Assembly (NCBI RefSeq): GCF_036231355.1
Contig: NZ_CP109498.1
Coordinates: 1 to 58,888 of the forward strand
Source of the DNA: Streptomyces sp. NBC_01431
Lineage (GTDB): Bacteria; Actinomycetota; Actinomycetes; Streptomycetales; Streptomycetaceae
Length of the DNA stretch: 58,888 bases
Direction of reading: 5' to 3'
Shown: one piece after another, positions 24,450-32,917 of the stretch
How positions within the stretch are numbered: the stretch's first letter is position 1
Layout of the letters: the number at the start of each line of letters is the position of its first letter
Translations under genes and position numbers: made by a program
Notes under the pieces: model-generated
What the model saw: only the letters and a program-made list of their open reading frames with translations
The model's database searches: none
What the model was told of the DNA's origin: nothing

Positions 24450-25817
24450 GTGCACGACGAGAACAACGTTTGTCAGCTTCAGCGAGCCAATGCGGGCGTT
24501 TCGCGCGGTATTTCCGTCCCTCCGAGTGACATCCCGTGCCAGCGGAAGCCCGTCGCCGAGGGCGCCACTACCTCTCGAATCGAACAGGGATTCGTTTACA
24601 CGTCGGGGTCGGCTTCTCTCGTGTACGGCGGTGAGCAAGAGATCGCACGTACGCGGTCACGCCGAAGCGGTCCGCGTCGTTGGCTTCGCGCTGTGACATG
24701 GCTGATCGCAGCCGGCCTTCACCCGCAGGCGAACGCCACCACGCTGGCCGTTGCGCGCGACCTCACGGCGCGTATGGACTACGACAGTGGCCACGCTCGC
24801 TACTGCCTCCTGGAGACCGCGGCCCGCCTGGGCGTTCACGAGGCGACCGTGAAGCGGCACGTGGCTGTGCTGCGCGAACTGGGGGCGCTGGTCTGGGTGG
24901 TGCACGGCACCCGTGCCAACATCCGCCGAGCTCTGGGCATGCCGGGGTATGCCGCCACCGCGACGGTGTACGCCGCGGTCATCCCGGCCTCCTACGACAA
25001 CGCGATAGGGAACCACATCGTCGGCTCCGGATACGACGCGCGCATCATCGTGGGCCAGCGCAACAGTCGCGGGCCTGTGAGCAACGTCGCGGGGGAAGGC
25101 CCGAGTTCGGAGGTCTGTGCGCCCCCTTCCCTGAGCTTGGTTAAGGAAGACGGTCAGGTTCAGGTAGTGGGTGGTTGTGAAGACACCTCGCGCACGCGCG
25201 CGAGCCGCCGAACCGCCCCGGTCCCCCAGCAGAAGGCCAGCAGCAACATCCAGGAGTCGCAGCGGCGGACTGCGGCGCAGGTTGCCCGCTGTGTCTGGAT
25301 TGCCCGGCAGGTGCGGGCTCGGGTCAACTGGACGCAGACTGCTCGGCTGCGGCGCCTGGAGTTCGTGCTGCGGCCGCTCACCGATGCGGGTCTGGACGTT
25401 CATGAGATCGTCGCTGAGCTCAACTCGTGGATGCTTGCCTGGCGTCCGGCCGACCCGGCCTCCTACATCCGGGCCACGCTGGTCCGGCACGCCTCGCGCG
25501 AGGCAGAGGAGCGGGCCGCGCTTGCTGAGGAGCAGGTGCTCGAGGCGGCCGCGACCGCGCCGAACGCCGCCTTCACCGAAGCCGTTCGTACCCTGCGAGT
25601 CAAAGAGTCTGCGGAGTCGGCGCCCGCCGAGGAGACCACGCTGAGCGGGGCTGAGCGAGTAGACCTCCAGGCGATCGGCATGCAGCACCCGAGCCTGGTC
25701 GTGCAGTACCTGGAGATGGCCGGGGAGCAGGCAGCAGTCGAGCTGTACGGGCGGCTCATGGTCGACGGCGCCCTCGCGAAGACCGGCCGCGCCGCCCAGG
25801 TCTCGCTCCACGGGTGA
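24450..25817 (+). CDS. Winged-helix replication-initiator-like protein
   Basis: 455 aa, GTG start. Residues about 70-150 form a helix-turn-helix domain: RRWLRAVTWLIAAGLHPQAN, then TTLAVARDLTARMDYDSGHA and LLETAARLGVHEATVKRHVA, resembling the wHTH of plasmid replication or transcription regulators. A second helical domain (about 270-360) includes RRTAAQVARCVWIARQVRAR and DVHEIVAELNSWMLAWRPA. Proteins of this layout commonly precede parAB on Streptomyces plasmids. I infer a role in replication or its control. No HUH or polymerase motif is visible. Confidence 0.6.
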   Translation: MHDENNVCQLQRANAGVSRGISVPPSDIPCQRKPVAEGATTSRIEQGFVYTSGSASLVYGGEQEIARTRSRRSGPRRWLRAVTWLIAAGLHPQANATTLAVARDLTARMDYDSGHARYCLLETAARLGVHEATVKRHVAVLRELGALVWVVHGTRANIRRALGMPGYAATATVYAAVIPASYDNAIGNHIVGSGYDARIIVGQRNSRGPVSNVAGEGPSSEVCAPPSLSLVKEDGQVQVVGGCEDTSRTRASRRTAPVPQQKASSNIQESQRRTAAQVARCVWIARQVRARVNWTQTARLRRLEFVLRPLTDAGLDVHEIVAELNSWMLAWRPADPASYIRATLVRHASREAEERAALAEEQVLEAAATAPNAAFTEAVRTLRVKESAESAPAEETTLSGAERVDLQAIGMQHPSLVVQYLEMAGEQAAVELYGRLMVDGALAKTGRAAQVSLHG

Positions 25818-25898
25818 AGGCCCGTCTGGACCCGGGGCAACGACCCGGCCGAACTGGGCGACTGCGGCACCACTGTTCACACCCGAAGGAGCACACAG

Positions 25899-26144
25899 TT
25901 GACGACCGACTACGGAGGCCCCGCTATCCCGGTCCCGCTCGTGTACGCCTGTCCCCTGCATGCCGATGTCCGGGTCATGAGCGGCAACTGCTGGATGGCC
26001 ACCGTCCGCTGGACCGGCACCCACCATCACCTCGGCGAACTGAATCGGCGACTCGCCTACCAGGCCGCGGTCGAGCGGCAAATGCTCGATGAGCTGGCGC
26101 GCAGCGTCCAACCCGTGTGCGTGACGCCAATTATTACGTCGTAA
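25899..26144 (+). CDS. Small protein between Rep-like gene and parA
   Basis: 81 aa from TTG 25899 after GAAGGAGCACACAG. Contains YACPLHADVRVMSGNCWMAT, with two Cys and several His (THHHLGELNRRL) that could form a metal site. The last codons and the TAA stop lie inside a parS-like palindrome (26133-26145), so coding and partition sequence overlap. Function unknown. Confidence 0.65.
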   Translation: MTTDYGGPAIPVPLVYACPLHADVRVMSGNCWMATVRWTGTHHHLGELNRRLAYQAAVERQMLDELARSVQPVCVTPIITS

Positions 26145-26145
26145 T
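26133..26145. promoter_or_regulatory. parS-like site 1
   Basis: ATTACGTCGTAAT, odd-centred palindrome. One of four identical 13-mers (reading either strand) that bracket parAB. Confidence 0.75.
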
Positions 26146-26218
26146 GATCCGTGCCGCCGGGGCGGATGGGTGCCCTGCCGCAGGGAGACGGGTCGTCATG
26201 TGCACAGCTTGCGCGGCT

Positions 26219-26231
26219 ATTACGACGTAAT
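26219..26231. promoter_or_regulatory. parS-like site 2 in the parA leader
   Basis: ATTACGACGTAAT (the complement-strand form of site 1), 89 bp upstream of the parA ATG. Could combine centromere and operator function. Confidence 0.75.
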
Positions 26232-26319
26232 AACGGGCGGCGACGCCGTGCGAGTGAACCGCACATACCTAACGTGTTGGTGAGCACCGTAGGGCGTATT
26301 CGTTAGTAAGGTACGGCCC

Positions 26320-27579
26320 ATGAGCACTCCAGTCGCCGCGGGCGACCGCGAAAAGGTCGTCTCGAAGTTGCCGGGCAGGCTCCGGCAAGACCTCAAAATC
26401 CGGGCTGCCCAGCACGGCATCGAGATCCAGCACGCTGTGCAGCAAGGCATCGACGCATGGACGGGCCTGGCCAGTACCCCCGCCACCGTCGACACCGCGG
26501 GTGCCGACTCGTTCTCCACGTTCCTGCCCGCCGGCCAGTGGAACGACTTCCGGGCGCTGGCCGCCGAGCGCCAGGTATCGCTCACTCAGGGCCTGGCCCA
26601 GTCAGTTCAGCTCTGGCTCGACAAGAACCCGCCCCCTCACGTCGAACGCTCCGCTCACCCCCGGCGCACCATCGTCTGCAACCAGAAGGGCGGCGTCGGC
26701 AAGACCACCATCACCGGCGGGCTGGGCACAGCACTCGCCGAGGACAGCAACGAGCTTCACCCGGTGTGCGTCAGCAAGTACCTGGCCCGCCTTGTCGAAG
26801 AACTCAAGAGCGCCGGTGAGACGCCCGACCTCGACCTCCTGGACGTGGAAGAACTGCCCGGCCCCGGGCGCCGGGTCCTGCTGGTCGACTTCGACCCCCA
26901 GCGGCACCTGACCAAGCAGACCGGTCAGCAAGAGATCCTGATGGGGCAGGACAGCCTCGGCAAGCACATGACTGGGGACGCCACCGGCCACATCAAGGAT
27001 CTCGTCGTGCCCATCAAGGAGGACCGCTACGGCGGCCGCCTCGACCTCCTGCCGGGCTGCCAGGACGGATTCCTGCTCGATGTCGGCCTGTCCCGCGCAC
27101 GCGCCCGGGAGTCGGCCCTCGAGCGGGCCCTGGCCCCCCTCGAAGGGGACTACGACGACATCATCGTGGACTGCCCGCCCAGCCTCGGACTGAGCATGGA
27201 CGCGGCGATCTACTACGGCCGGCGCCGCCCGGACGAAGCCCCGGAAAGCTCAGGCGTGCTCATCGTCGTCCAGGCAGAGGACAGCTCTGCGGACGCCTAC
27301 GAACTACTGGTGTCACAGATCGAAGACCTGCGCGACGACCTGACCATCGACGTCGACTATCTCGGCATCGTCGTCAACCAGTACGACCCCCGGAAGGGAT
27401 ACATCGCGAAGTCCTCCCTGAAGAACTGGATGGATGTCAAAGACCCCCGCGTCGTCGCGGTCATCCCCCAGGCCGCCGACCAACTCAAGGCCGTACGGCT
27501 CAAGCAGACGCTTCTGACGTTCAGCCCTACATGCGAGCAGGCTGTCGCGATGCGCGCGCTCGCCCGGGAGATCTCATGA
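26320..27579 (+). CDS. parA: ParA partition ATPase with N-terminal DNA-binding-like extension
   Basis: 419 aa. Deviant Walker A CNQKGGVGKTT at about residue 127, Walker A' VLLVDFDPQ, Walker B region IIVDCPPSLGLSMDAA. Two oddities. First, about 115 extra N-terminal residues hold two similar strand-helix-helix units (VSKLPGRLRQDLKIRAAQHG; STFLPAGQWNDFRALAAERQ) resembling tandem ribbon-helix-helix modules. Second, an about 45-residue insert lies between Walker A and A' (LAEDSNELHPVCVSKYLARL onward). It overlaps parB by ATGA. Drives plasmid segregation with ParB and the flanking palindromes. Confidence 0.9.
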   Translation: MSTPVAAGDREKVVSKLPGRLRQDLKIRAAQHGIEIQHAVQQGIDAWTGLASTPATVDTAGADSFSTFLPAGQWNDFRALAAERQVSLTQGLAQSVQLWLDKNPPPHVERSAHPRRTIVCNQKGGVGKTTITGGLGTALAEDSNELHPVCVSKYLARLVEELKSAGETPDLDLLDVEELPGPGRRVLLVDFDPQRHLTKQTGQQEILMGQDSLGKHMTGDATGHIKDLVVPIKEDRYGGRLDLLPGCQDGFLLDVGLSRARARESALERALAPLEGDYDDIIVDCPPSLGLSMDAAIYYGRRRPDEAPESSGVLIVVQAEDSSADAYELLVSQIEDLRDDLTIDVDYLGIVVNQYDPRKGYIAKSSLKNWMDVKDPRVVAVIPQAADQLKAVRLKQTLLTFSPTCEQAVAMRALAREIS

Positions 27580-28691
27580 GTAGGACCGTGGCAGAGCAGT
27601 TGGGTGCTGGCGCATCGTTCGGTGCTACCCGGGCCATAAGCGCACGGCGCGCGGCCATGTCCGGCATGGGCATTCCCACCGAGGGAGCCGCGCCTCCCAC
27701 CGAACTCGCCCTTGGCTTGCTGAGCCCCAACCCCGACAACCCGCGTACCGAAGCAGGCGACCTCACCGAGCTCGGCACGAGCCTGCTCAACCACGGGCAG
27801 AAGGTCGCCATCACGGTCATGAACCGTGACGCCTACGTGAAGGCGAACCCGTCGCGTGAAGGCGAACTTGAGGAAGGCGCCGCCTACGTCGTCATCGACG
27901 GCAGTACGCGCCTGCATGCTGCTCGCGAAGTCGGCCTGAAGAAGCTGAAGGTCATGGTCGATGACGACCTGGGCTCCGACGCCGAGGAACTCCTCGAGTC
28001 CGCTCTGGTCGCCAACATCCACCGCCAGAGCCTGTCGGAAATGGATGAAGCGCGCGCCCTCCAGCGGCTCATGGCGATCCACGGGACGCAGAGCGCGCTG
28101 GCCCGGCGCCTCGGTAAATCCCAGGGGTGGGTGTCCCAGCGGCTGGCGCTCCTGGGGCTGACGGAGGAACTCCAGGCCAGGGTGGACCAGGAACCGATCG
28201 ATCTCCTGCGCGCGGTCGGCAAAAAGCCCCCGGCTGAGCAGGCCGCACTGCTGGAGCGTCTCAAGGAAGAGCGCGAGGACGCGGCCAAGAGCAAGCGCAA
28301 GGCCAGGGCAACCGCGGCGGCCGCGGAACAGGTGACGGGGGAGGGCGGCACCGGGACGGACAGCACGGGTGCCGCGGCCAAGCCGGAAGCGGACGCCACT
28401 CCCGACCCTGCGAACTTCCCCCCGGCCAGCCCCAGGCCGGGCAGCGGGCACGACGGGACGGAAGCCGCAGCAGTCGAGACGCCGACCAGAGGGGGGAGCC
28501 TGCCGGAACCGCGGAACGCGGGACAGCCCACACCTGGCGACGCACGTACGGCGCTCAAGATCAATCCATGTGCAGATGCGGAGGACATCGCCCGTTCACT
28601 GATCAACGGCCTGGAGCCCGAAGTGCTCGTCCAACTGGCGGTCCTGTTGCAACAGCACAACCGGCAGGCCGTCACCCGGCGCCGCTCCTAA
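27576..28691 (+). CDS. parB: ParB-family centromere-binding protein
   Basis: 371 aa. ParB N-terminal domain: LGLLSPNPDNPRTEAGDL, VVIDGSTRLHAAREVG and LVANIHRQSLSEMDEARAL. HTH: QSALARRLGKSQGWVSQRLA. A long Ala/Pro/Gly-rich linker (about 235-330) precedes a C-terminal helical dimerisation-like segment (EVLVQLAVLLQQHNRQA). The linker is longer than in chromosomal ParB. ATG overlaps the parA stop. Two of the four palindromes lie just downstream. Confidence 0.9.
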   Translation: MSRTVAEQLGAGASFGATRAISARRAAMSGMGIPTEGAAPPTELALGLLSPNPDNPRTEAGDLTELGTSLLNHGQKVAITVMNRDAYVKANPSREGELEEGAAYVVIDGSTRLHAAREVGLKKLKVMVDDDLGSDAEELLESALVANIHRQSLSEMDEARALQRLMAIHGTQSALARRLGKSQGWVSQRLALLGLTEELQARVDQEPIDLLRAVGKKPPAEQAALLERLKEEREDAAKSKRKARATAAAAEQVTGEGGTGTDSTGAAAKPEADATPDPANFPPASPRPGSGHDGTEAAAVETPTRGGSLPEPRNAGQPTPGDARTALKINPCADAEDIARSLINGLEPEVLVQLAVLLQQHNRQAVTRRRS

Positions 28692-28743
28692 CTGCGCCCT
28701 GGCGCCCAGAGTGGCCGCCGCCGACGGCCCGGCCCAGGCGAGT

Positions 28744-28756
28744 ATTACGACGTAAT
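28744..28756. promoter_or_regulatory. parS-like site 3
   Basis: ATTACGACGTAAT, 53 bases after the parB stop, in the gene-free interval 28692-29072. Confidence 0.75.
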
Positions 28757-28825
28757 GGAGCGGACCCCGGCCGGGGGACCGCCGGGCGCCGGGCGCGCAG
28801 ACCGCGAGCCGCCGGATCGACGGTT

Positions 28826-28838
28826 ATTACGTCGTAAT
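28826..28838. promoter_or_regulatory. parS-like site 4
   Basis: ATTACGTCGTAAT. A decayed relative (GTATTGCGTCGTC) follows near 28907. Otherwise 28840-29072 shows nothing convincing. Confidence 0.75.
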
Positions 28839-29072
28839 ACTGCCCAGAGTCCCGCCCTGGCACGGCCCCGGCACGCCTGCTCCGCACAGGTCACAGATGT
28901 CCGGGAGTATTGCGTCGTCTTCCTGGTCCACTCCCGCGCCGGGCCAAAGGAGACCCCCACGCAGGAGCACGGCACAGCACTTCCCGCACCCGGCGCGCGA
29001 CCCTGGATGCGCGAAACGCCGGACTGCCGCGGCCCGGTACCGGCCACGGATGGAACTCCGCGGCCAACCAGG

Positions 29073-29726
29073 TCAGCCGGTGATCGAGAAGAAAAGCGCG
29101 CCGTCCTCGGCCCACCACCACGCGCCCCGCCCCTCGACCCACTCCGAAGACCAACCATCCAGAGCCGTGATCAACTCCTCCAGGTCATACCGCATGTCGG
29201 CGTCAATCCGGTCCACGACTGCCCGGTACGCATCCACCGCACGCGCAGCCGTAGCCAGCGGCCAACACCCGATCTCCGGCGAACCATCCAAAGGGTGGGG
29301 AATGTAGAACCCGATGTTCGCGGGCGGCCCGCTGTAGATGTACTGATAGGGCAACAGGTCCTGCGCCACACCCACGGCGCTCAGCGCATCGTCCAGAGCT
29401 GAGAAATAGGTGGCAGGGCTCCGGTAACTCGCAAGAGTGGCCTCGTCGCTCGCGTTGTGATCAATGACGATCTGAAGCGCCGCGTAATACGCGGCGCCCG
29501 CGTAGTCAGCGCTGGAGTCGGCCCGGCCGGCGACCAGATGCTCCAGTGCATCCGGCACCGACAGCCCCCAGTCCACCTCCTGGGCATCGAGATCGTCCTG
29601 GCGCGCCCGCGCCGCCGCTCGCATGAGGCCGAGGCGTCGTGATTCCTCCGCGTTCAGATCCTGTGCTGGGAGGAAGCGCGCTATCGGGCCCGGGTTCGCC
29701 ATGCTGTAGTTGACTACTTTGCTCAT
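29073..29726 (-). CDS. Conserved hypothetical protein, DUF7691-like
   Basis: 217 aa from ATG 29726 (ATG 29735 is an alternative). Begins MSKVVNYSMANPGPIARFLP. Conserved-looking blocks VDWGLSVPDALEHLVAGRAD and YQYIYSGPPANIGFYIPHPL, with an acidic Trp-rich C-terminus (WVEGRGAWWWAEDGALFF). Resembles the actinobacterial DUF7691 proteins, function unknown (name tentative). Divergent from the P-loop kinase at 29951. Confidence 0.65.
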   Translation of the reverse strand: MSKVVNYSMANPGPIARFLPAQDLNAEESRRLGLMRAAARARQDDLDAQEVDWGLSVPDALEHLVAGRADSSADYAGAAYYAALQIVIDHNASDEATLASYRSPATYFSALDDALSAVGVAQDLLPYQYIYSGPPANIGFYIPHPLDGSPEIGCWPLATAARAVDAYRAVVDRIDADMRYDLEELITALDGWSSEWVEGRGAWWWAEDGALFFSITG

Positions 29727-29950
29727 GGCGATCATGTTGCCAAAGGGCACTGACATCAAAGGCGTAGGCCCGGTGCTCTCTGCGAGGCCAAGGAGCCGCC
29801 TCAGGCGGCCGGCCGCAGGCCTTGGGCGAATCCCGGCGGCGAGTCTGAGTGCTGTAAGGTTTGGGATGGCGAAACCGGGTGGCAAGCGACGCCACCGCCG
29901 GCCCGCAGGCCGGTGCAGCCCGGACGCCTCCCCATGAAGGCAAGGAATCC

Positions 29951-30532
29951 ATGCGGAAGATCGCACTCTTCGGACCGCCCGCGACCGGAAAATCCACCCT
30001 GGCCAAGTGGCTCTCGGCAGAGCTCGGCCACCCGCACACAGACCTCGATGACCTTCTCTTCACGCCTGACGGCCCGCTGCCGCTACCGGAGTTTCGCCGA
30101 CAGGCAGCAGAAATCACGCAGCACGACGCATGGATCGTCGAAGGGAACTTCTCCAAACTCGCCGATGTGGTCTGGCACCGCGCCGACGTGCTCGTATGGC
30201 TCGACTTCCCGCTGCCCCTGATCATGTACCGCATCGTCCGCCGCAGCCTGAACCAGCTCACAGGCCGCGAAGACAGCGCACAAGCCCGCCGGCTGACCTG
30301 GAGCAAAGCATTCTTCAGCCGCCGGTCACTGCTGCGCACTGCCATCCGCAAATACCGCAACAACCGGCCCCGCTACGCCCAACAGGTAGCCGAGACCGCC
30401 AACCTGGGCATCGAGGTTGTCAGGCTCCGCAGCCCGCGGGAAGTCCACCGCTGGAAGGACGAACTGATGAAGATGAAAGGGCCGGCGGAGAGCCACTCAC
30501 ACGGAGCAGCCCGGCACACCACCGGCCCTTAA
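29951..30532 (+). CDS. Small P-loop nucleotide/nucleoside kinase-like ATPase
   Basis: 193 aa from ATG 29951, preceded by GGCAAGGAATCC. Walker A ALFGPPATGKSTLAKWL at the N-terminus, DLDDLLF and WIVEGNFSK typical of adenylate-kinase-like topology-modulation (FlaR-type) proteins, and the LID-like LVWLDFPLPLIMYRIVRRSL with Arg-rich helices. Substrate unknown. The C-terminal about 15 residues (ESHSHGAARHTTGP) are low complexity. Confidence 0.7.
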   Translation: MRKIALFGPPATGKSTLAKWLSAELGHPHTDLDDLLFTPDGPLPLPEFRRQAAEITQHDAWIVEGNFSKLADVVWHRADVLVWLDFPLPLIMYRIVRRSLNQLTGREDSAQARRLTWSKAFFSRRSLLRTAIRKYRNNRPRYAQQVAETANLGIEVVRLRSPREVHRWKDELMKMKGPAESHSHGAARHTTGP

Positions 30533-30623
30533 CCAACATCCATGCAGGCGAAACGCCCGCGTCAGGAAGTACCACCAGCCTACAAGGCCCCGCACAAGAA
30601 CCGACCCCCGTCCAAGGACCACC

Positions 30624-31229
30624 GTGATTCCCCGCAACCGGCCAGTGATCAACGAAGCCGACATCGCCCAGCAGGCCGGCACCCCCATCGCCACATGGCG
30701 GCGACGCGACGCCCCCGCCTTCCGCCAGCGCGTGGCAAGTCTCTTTCCCCGCAGCCGCGTCCTGATTTACGACCTCGCCCAAGCCCGTGCCTACCTCGCG
30801 GGACAACCGCTGCCCGCGCTGCCCGCCGGAGAACACCCCGACGACCTCCTCAACGACGAAGAGACCGCCGCCGTACTCGGCGTCACGGCCAGCACCGTCC
30901 GCTCGTACGCCTCCCAGGGCTACCTCTCACCCGGCAAAACGCTGTACAGCGTCCGCGTATGGCCCCGCCGTGACATTGAGGAACGCCTGAAGAACCCGCC
31001 GGGACAGGGAAAGGGTGGCGGACGCCCACCCGGCACAGGAAAAGGCCCGCTCAAAGCACACGCCTACGAGGGCGATCCCCGTCTGGACACCGCGGCCGCA
31101 GCTCTCAGCACCGCCGGCGACATCCCCCGCCACCACATCGCAGCATCTCTCGCCCAGCAGCACGGCGGCTCAACGCGCACCTGGGAACGCCTCCTCACCC
31201 AGGCCAGCCAGACCACCCTGCCCGACTGA
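30624..31229 (+). CDS. DNA-binding protein with two HTH-like modules
   Basis: 201 aa, GTG start. Two similar MerR/excisionase-type segments: INEADIAQQAGTPIATWRRR with LIYDLAQARAYL, then LNDEETAAVLGVTASTVRSY with VRVWPRRDIEERL. A basic Gly/Pro/Lys tail (GQGKGGGRPPGTGKG) and a C-terminal helical domain (HHIAASLAQQHGGSTRTWER) follow. Probably a regulator or nucleoid-type protein. Not recognisable as a telomere-associated (Tpg/Tap) protein. Confidence 0.65.
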   Translation: MIPRNRPVINEADIAQQAGTPIATWRRRDAPAFRQRVASLFPRSRVLIYDLAQARAYLAGQPLPALPAGEHPDDLLNDEETAAVLGVTASTVRSYASQGYLSPGKTLYSVRVWPRRDIEERLKNPPGQGKGGGRPPGTGKGPLKAHAYEGDPRLDTAAAALSTAGDIPRHHIAASLAQQHGGSTRTWERLLTQASQTTLPD

Positions 31230-31265
31230 TCCGTAGCGGGACGCCATCGCTCAACTCCCGGCCGG

Positions 31266-31487
31266 TCAGCTCCTGCCCGGCCGGGCAGGCCGGTACGTGC
31301 GGGCTGCCGTGTCCGCACTGACCCCAAGGGCACGGCCGATCCGGCCCCAGATGTGCCCTGCCGCCTGGTCGGCGTCGACCGCCGCCGCAACGAGCAGTCG
31401 AACCGCCGCGAGCACGTCGACGCCGCACCGGGGTGCCGCGCCGCGGCGCAGACTCTTCCTGTGAGCAGCCCGCTCGGGCCGGGCCAC
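31266..31487 (-). CDS. Small HTH protein downstream of the nuclease
   Basis: 73 aa from GTG 31487. The C-terminal helix-turn-helix GHIWGRIGRALGVSADTAAR is convincing. The N-terminal Arg-rich part is less so. It begins 17 bases after the nuclease gene's stop on the same strand, so probably the third gene of that operon. Confidence 0.45.
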   Translation of the reverse strand: MARPERAAHRKSLRRGAAPRCGVDVLAAVRLLVAAAVDADQAAGHIWGRIGRALGVSADTAARTYRPARPGRS

Positions 31488-31504
31488 TGCTGGGTGCTGG
31501 AGGA

Positions 31505-32245
31505 TCAGGACATTGCCGAGGGGCGCCGCGGCGGCGGGAGTACACGCAGCAGCTCCCATATCGGCCGGCCGCCCGAGGCCCATTCCCCCAGGACCCGGCG
31601 GTCCACGAGGTGGATGTGCTGGGAACGAGCCAGCGGCGCGCACTTCGAGGAGAACCTGCCGTTGGTCACCATGACCACGATGTCGGCGCCGTGTAGCTGC
31701 CGGGCCGTGCCGTTGATGACGTGCAGGTCCGGGGTCCCCACGGCGCTTCCCCGGTCGCCGTCGCGGCGGTGTTTGCATTGGATGACCCAGCGCCGCCCGG
31801 CAGGGTCGGTTGCCTTCACATCCGCGCCGTTGTCGCCGGCGCCGCCGACCTGGCGGGCGTCCGTGCAGCCGTCGCGGCGCATCAGGTCCCGTACGGCGTG
31901 CTCGAACTCCCGGTGGCCCAGCGCGTCGAGCTGGGACATGGCATAGCGCAGGCCCTGGGCCCGCACCTGCTCCCACCGTGCACGCTGGCCGCGCTGATAC
32001 AGCCAGGCCCCGCCCGCGGCCACGGCGAGGGCAAGGCCGATGAGGAGCACCCACCAGTGGGCGGCCAGCCACCGCAGCACCATCACGGCCAGGCCCAGCG
32101 CCGCCGCGGCGACGACCCCGAACACGAGCAGCTGCGTGTCCTGGCGCTGCTGGCGCCGCGACCGGCCCCGCCGCACCGGGGTGCGGCGCCGAACCGGCCG
32201 TCGCCTCGCCGGAGGCCGCCGCCGGGCGGCCGGGCGTCGGCTCAC
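31505..32245 (-). CDS. Membrane-anchored Mrr-like restriction endonuclease
   Basis: 246 aa from GTG 32245 (GTGA overlap with the upstream gene). Very Arg-rich N-terminus, then two membrane helices (LLVFGVVAAAALGLAVMVLR; HWWVLLIGLALAVAAGGAWL). The C-terminal Mrr/REase fold begins LDALGHREFEHAVRDLMRRD and has catalytic residues in GDNGADVKATDPAGRR and VIQCKHR (D-(x)n-Q-x-K). Such proteins cleave incoming, possibly modified, DNA. Membrane anchoring suggests action at the DNA entry site. Confidence 0.75.
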   Translation of the reverse strand: MSRRPAARRRPPARRRPVRRRTPVRRGRSRRQQRQDTQLLVFGVVAAAALGLAVMVLRWLAAHWWVLLIGLALAVAAGGAWLYQRGQRARWEQVRAQGLRYAMSQLDALGHREFEHAVRDLMRRDGCTDARQVGGAGDNGADVKATDPAGRRWVIQCKHRRDGDRGSAVGTPDLHVINGTARQLHGADIVVMVTNGRFSSKCAPLARSQHIHLVDRRVLGEWASGGRPIWELLRVLPPPRRPSAMS

Positions 32246-32574
32246 CACGCCCTGCCCGTGGCCCACGGGATCGGATAGGTCGCACCGGGGCGGGGCTTCT
32301 GGGAGTCCCGCTGCTGCTTGTCCCAGGCAGGCCACTTGATCGGGTACACCGTCGCGTTCTCCGGCTTGTACGAGAGCCCCGCCCCCGGAGAGGCCCCGCT
32401 ACCGGGCCCCGCGTCCGGCCTGGCGTGCCCGCCGAACCCCACGATCAGCACCACGGCGATTGCCAGCAGCAGGCCACCGCCCGCAGCCCCCGCGAAATCC
32501 GGTAATCGGCGTATGTGCCCGCGAACCTCCGTGCCGTCCGCCTTCATGTACGGCCTGACCCATGTCGTCCTCAC
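32242..32574 (-). CDS. Small membrane protein upstream of the nuclease
   Basis: 110 aa from GTG 32574, chosen for the strong GTGGAGGGG site. N-terminus VRTTWVRPYMKADGTEVRGH is a motif common to small Streptomyces accessory proteins. One membrane helix follows (GGGLLLAIAVVLIVGFGG), then a Pro-rich outside segment. The stop overlaps the nuclease start by GTGA, so the two products are probably made together. Confidence 0.65.
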   Translation of the reverse strand: MRTTWVRPYMKADGTEVRGHIRRLPDFAGAAGGGLLLAIAVVLIVGFGGHARPDAGPGSGASPGAGLSYKPENATVYPIKWPAWDKQQRDSQKPRPGATYPIPWATGRAW

Positions 32575-32657
32575 GGTTCCCCTCCACATTTCGCCAGCAC
32601 GCTCCCCGCGCAACCACCCATGGAAGCAGCCCCCACTGACAGTGCGTCAGGGAAAGA

Positions 32658-32882
32658 TCACCCGTGGTGATCTTGGACGGCGCGGGATAGCCGCCGGTCG
32701 CGCGACGTCCTCGACTTCGAGGTCTGTGGTGGTGGCGGTGTAGGTGTCGCCGCCGTCGGTCCGGGCTCGGCCGCGGCACGGGCCAGCAACTTCCCGGCGA
32801 CCTCGGCTGGCGGGGCGTTGAGGCCCTCGATGTAGGGGACAGGCCGGCCGCAGCGCCGAGCTCCCTGATTCCCGGCCGCCAC
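32658..32882 (-). CDS. Hypothetical protein, weak support
   Basis: 74 aa from a GTG. Reads GRPVPYIEGLNAPPAEVAGK then LLARAAAEPGP and a Pro/Thr tail. Helical start and low-complexity end. It might be the end of a larger decayed gene. No ribosome site of note. Confidence 0.3.
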   Translation of the reverse strand: MAAGNQGARRCGRPVPYIEGLNAPPAEVAGKLLARAAAEPGPTAATPTPPPPQTSKSRTSRDRRLSRAVQDHHG

Positions 32883-32917
32883 GAACCGCGAACTCGCGGC
32901 TCACGACCGGATACCCC

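Noticed and set aside
30624..31229. Possible terminal-protein (Tpg) gene to go with the telomere-like repeat
   Set aside because: The sequence shows two MerR/excisionase-like HTHs and a basic linker, and I see no Tpg-like features.
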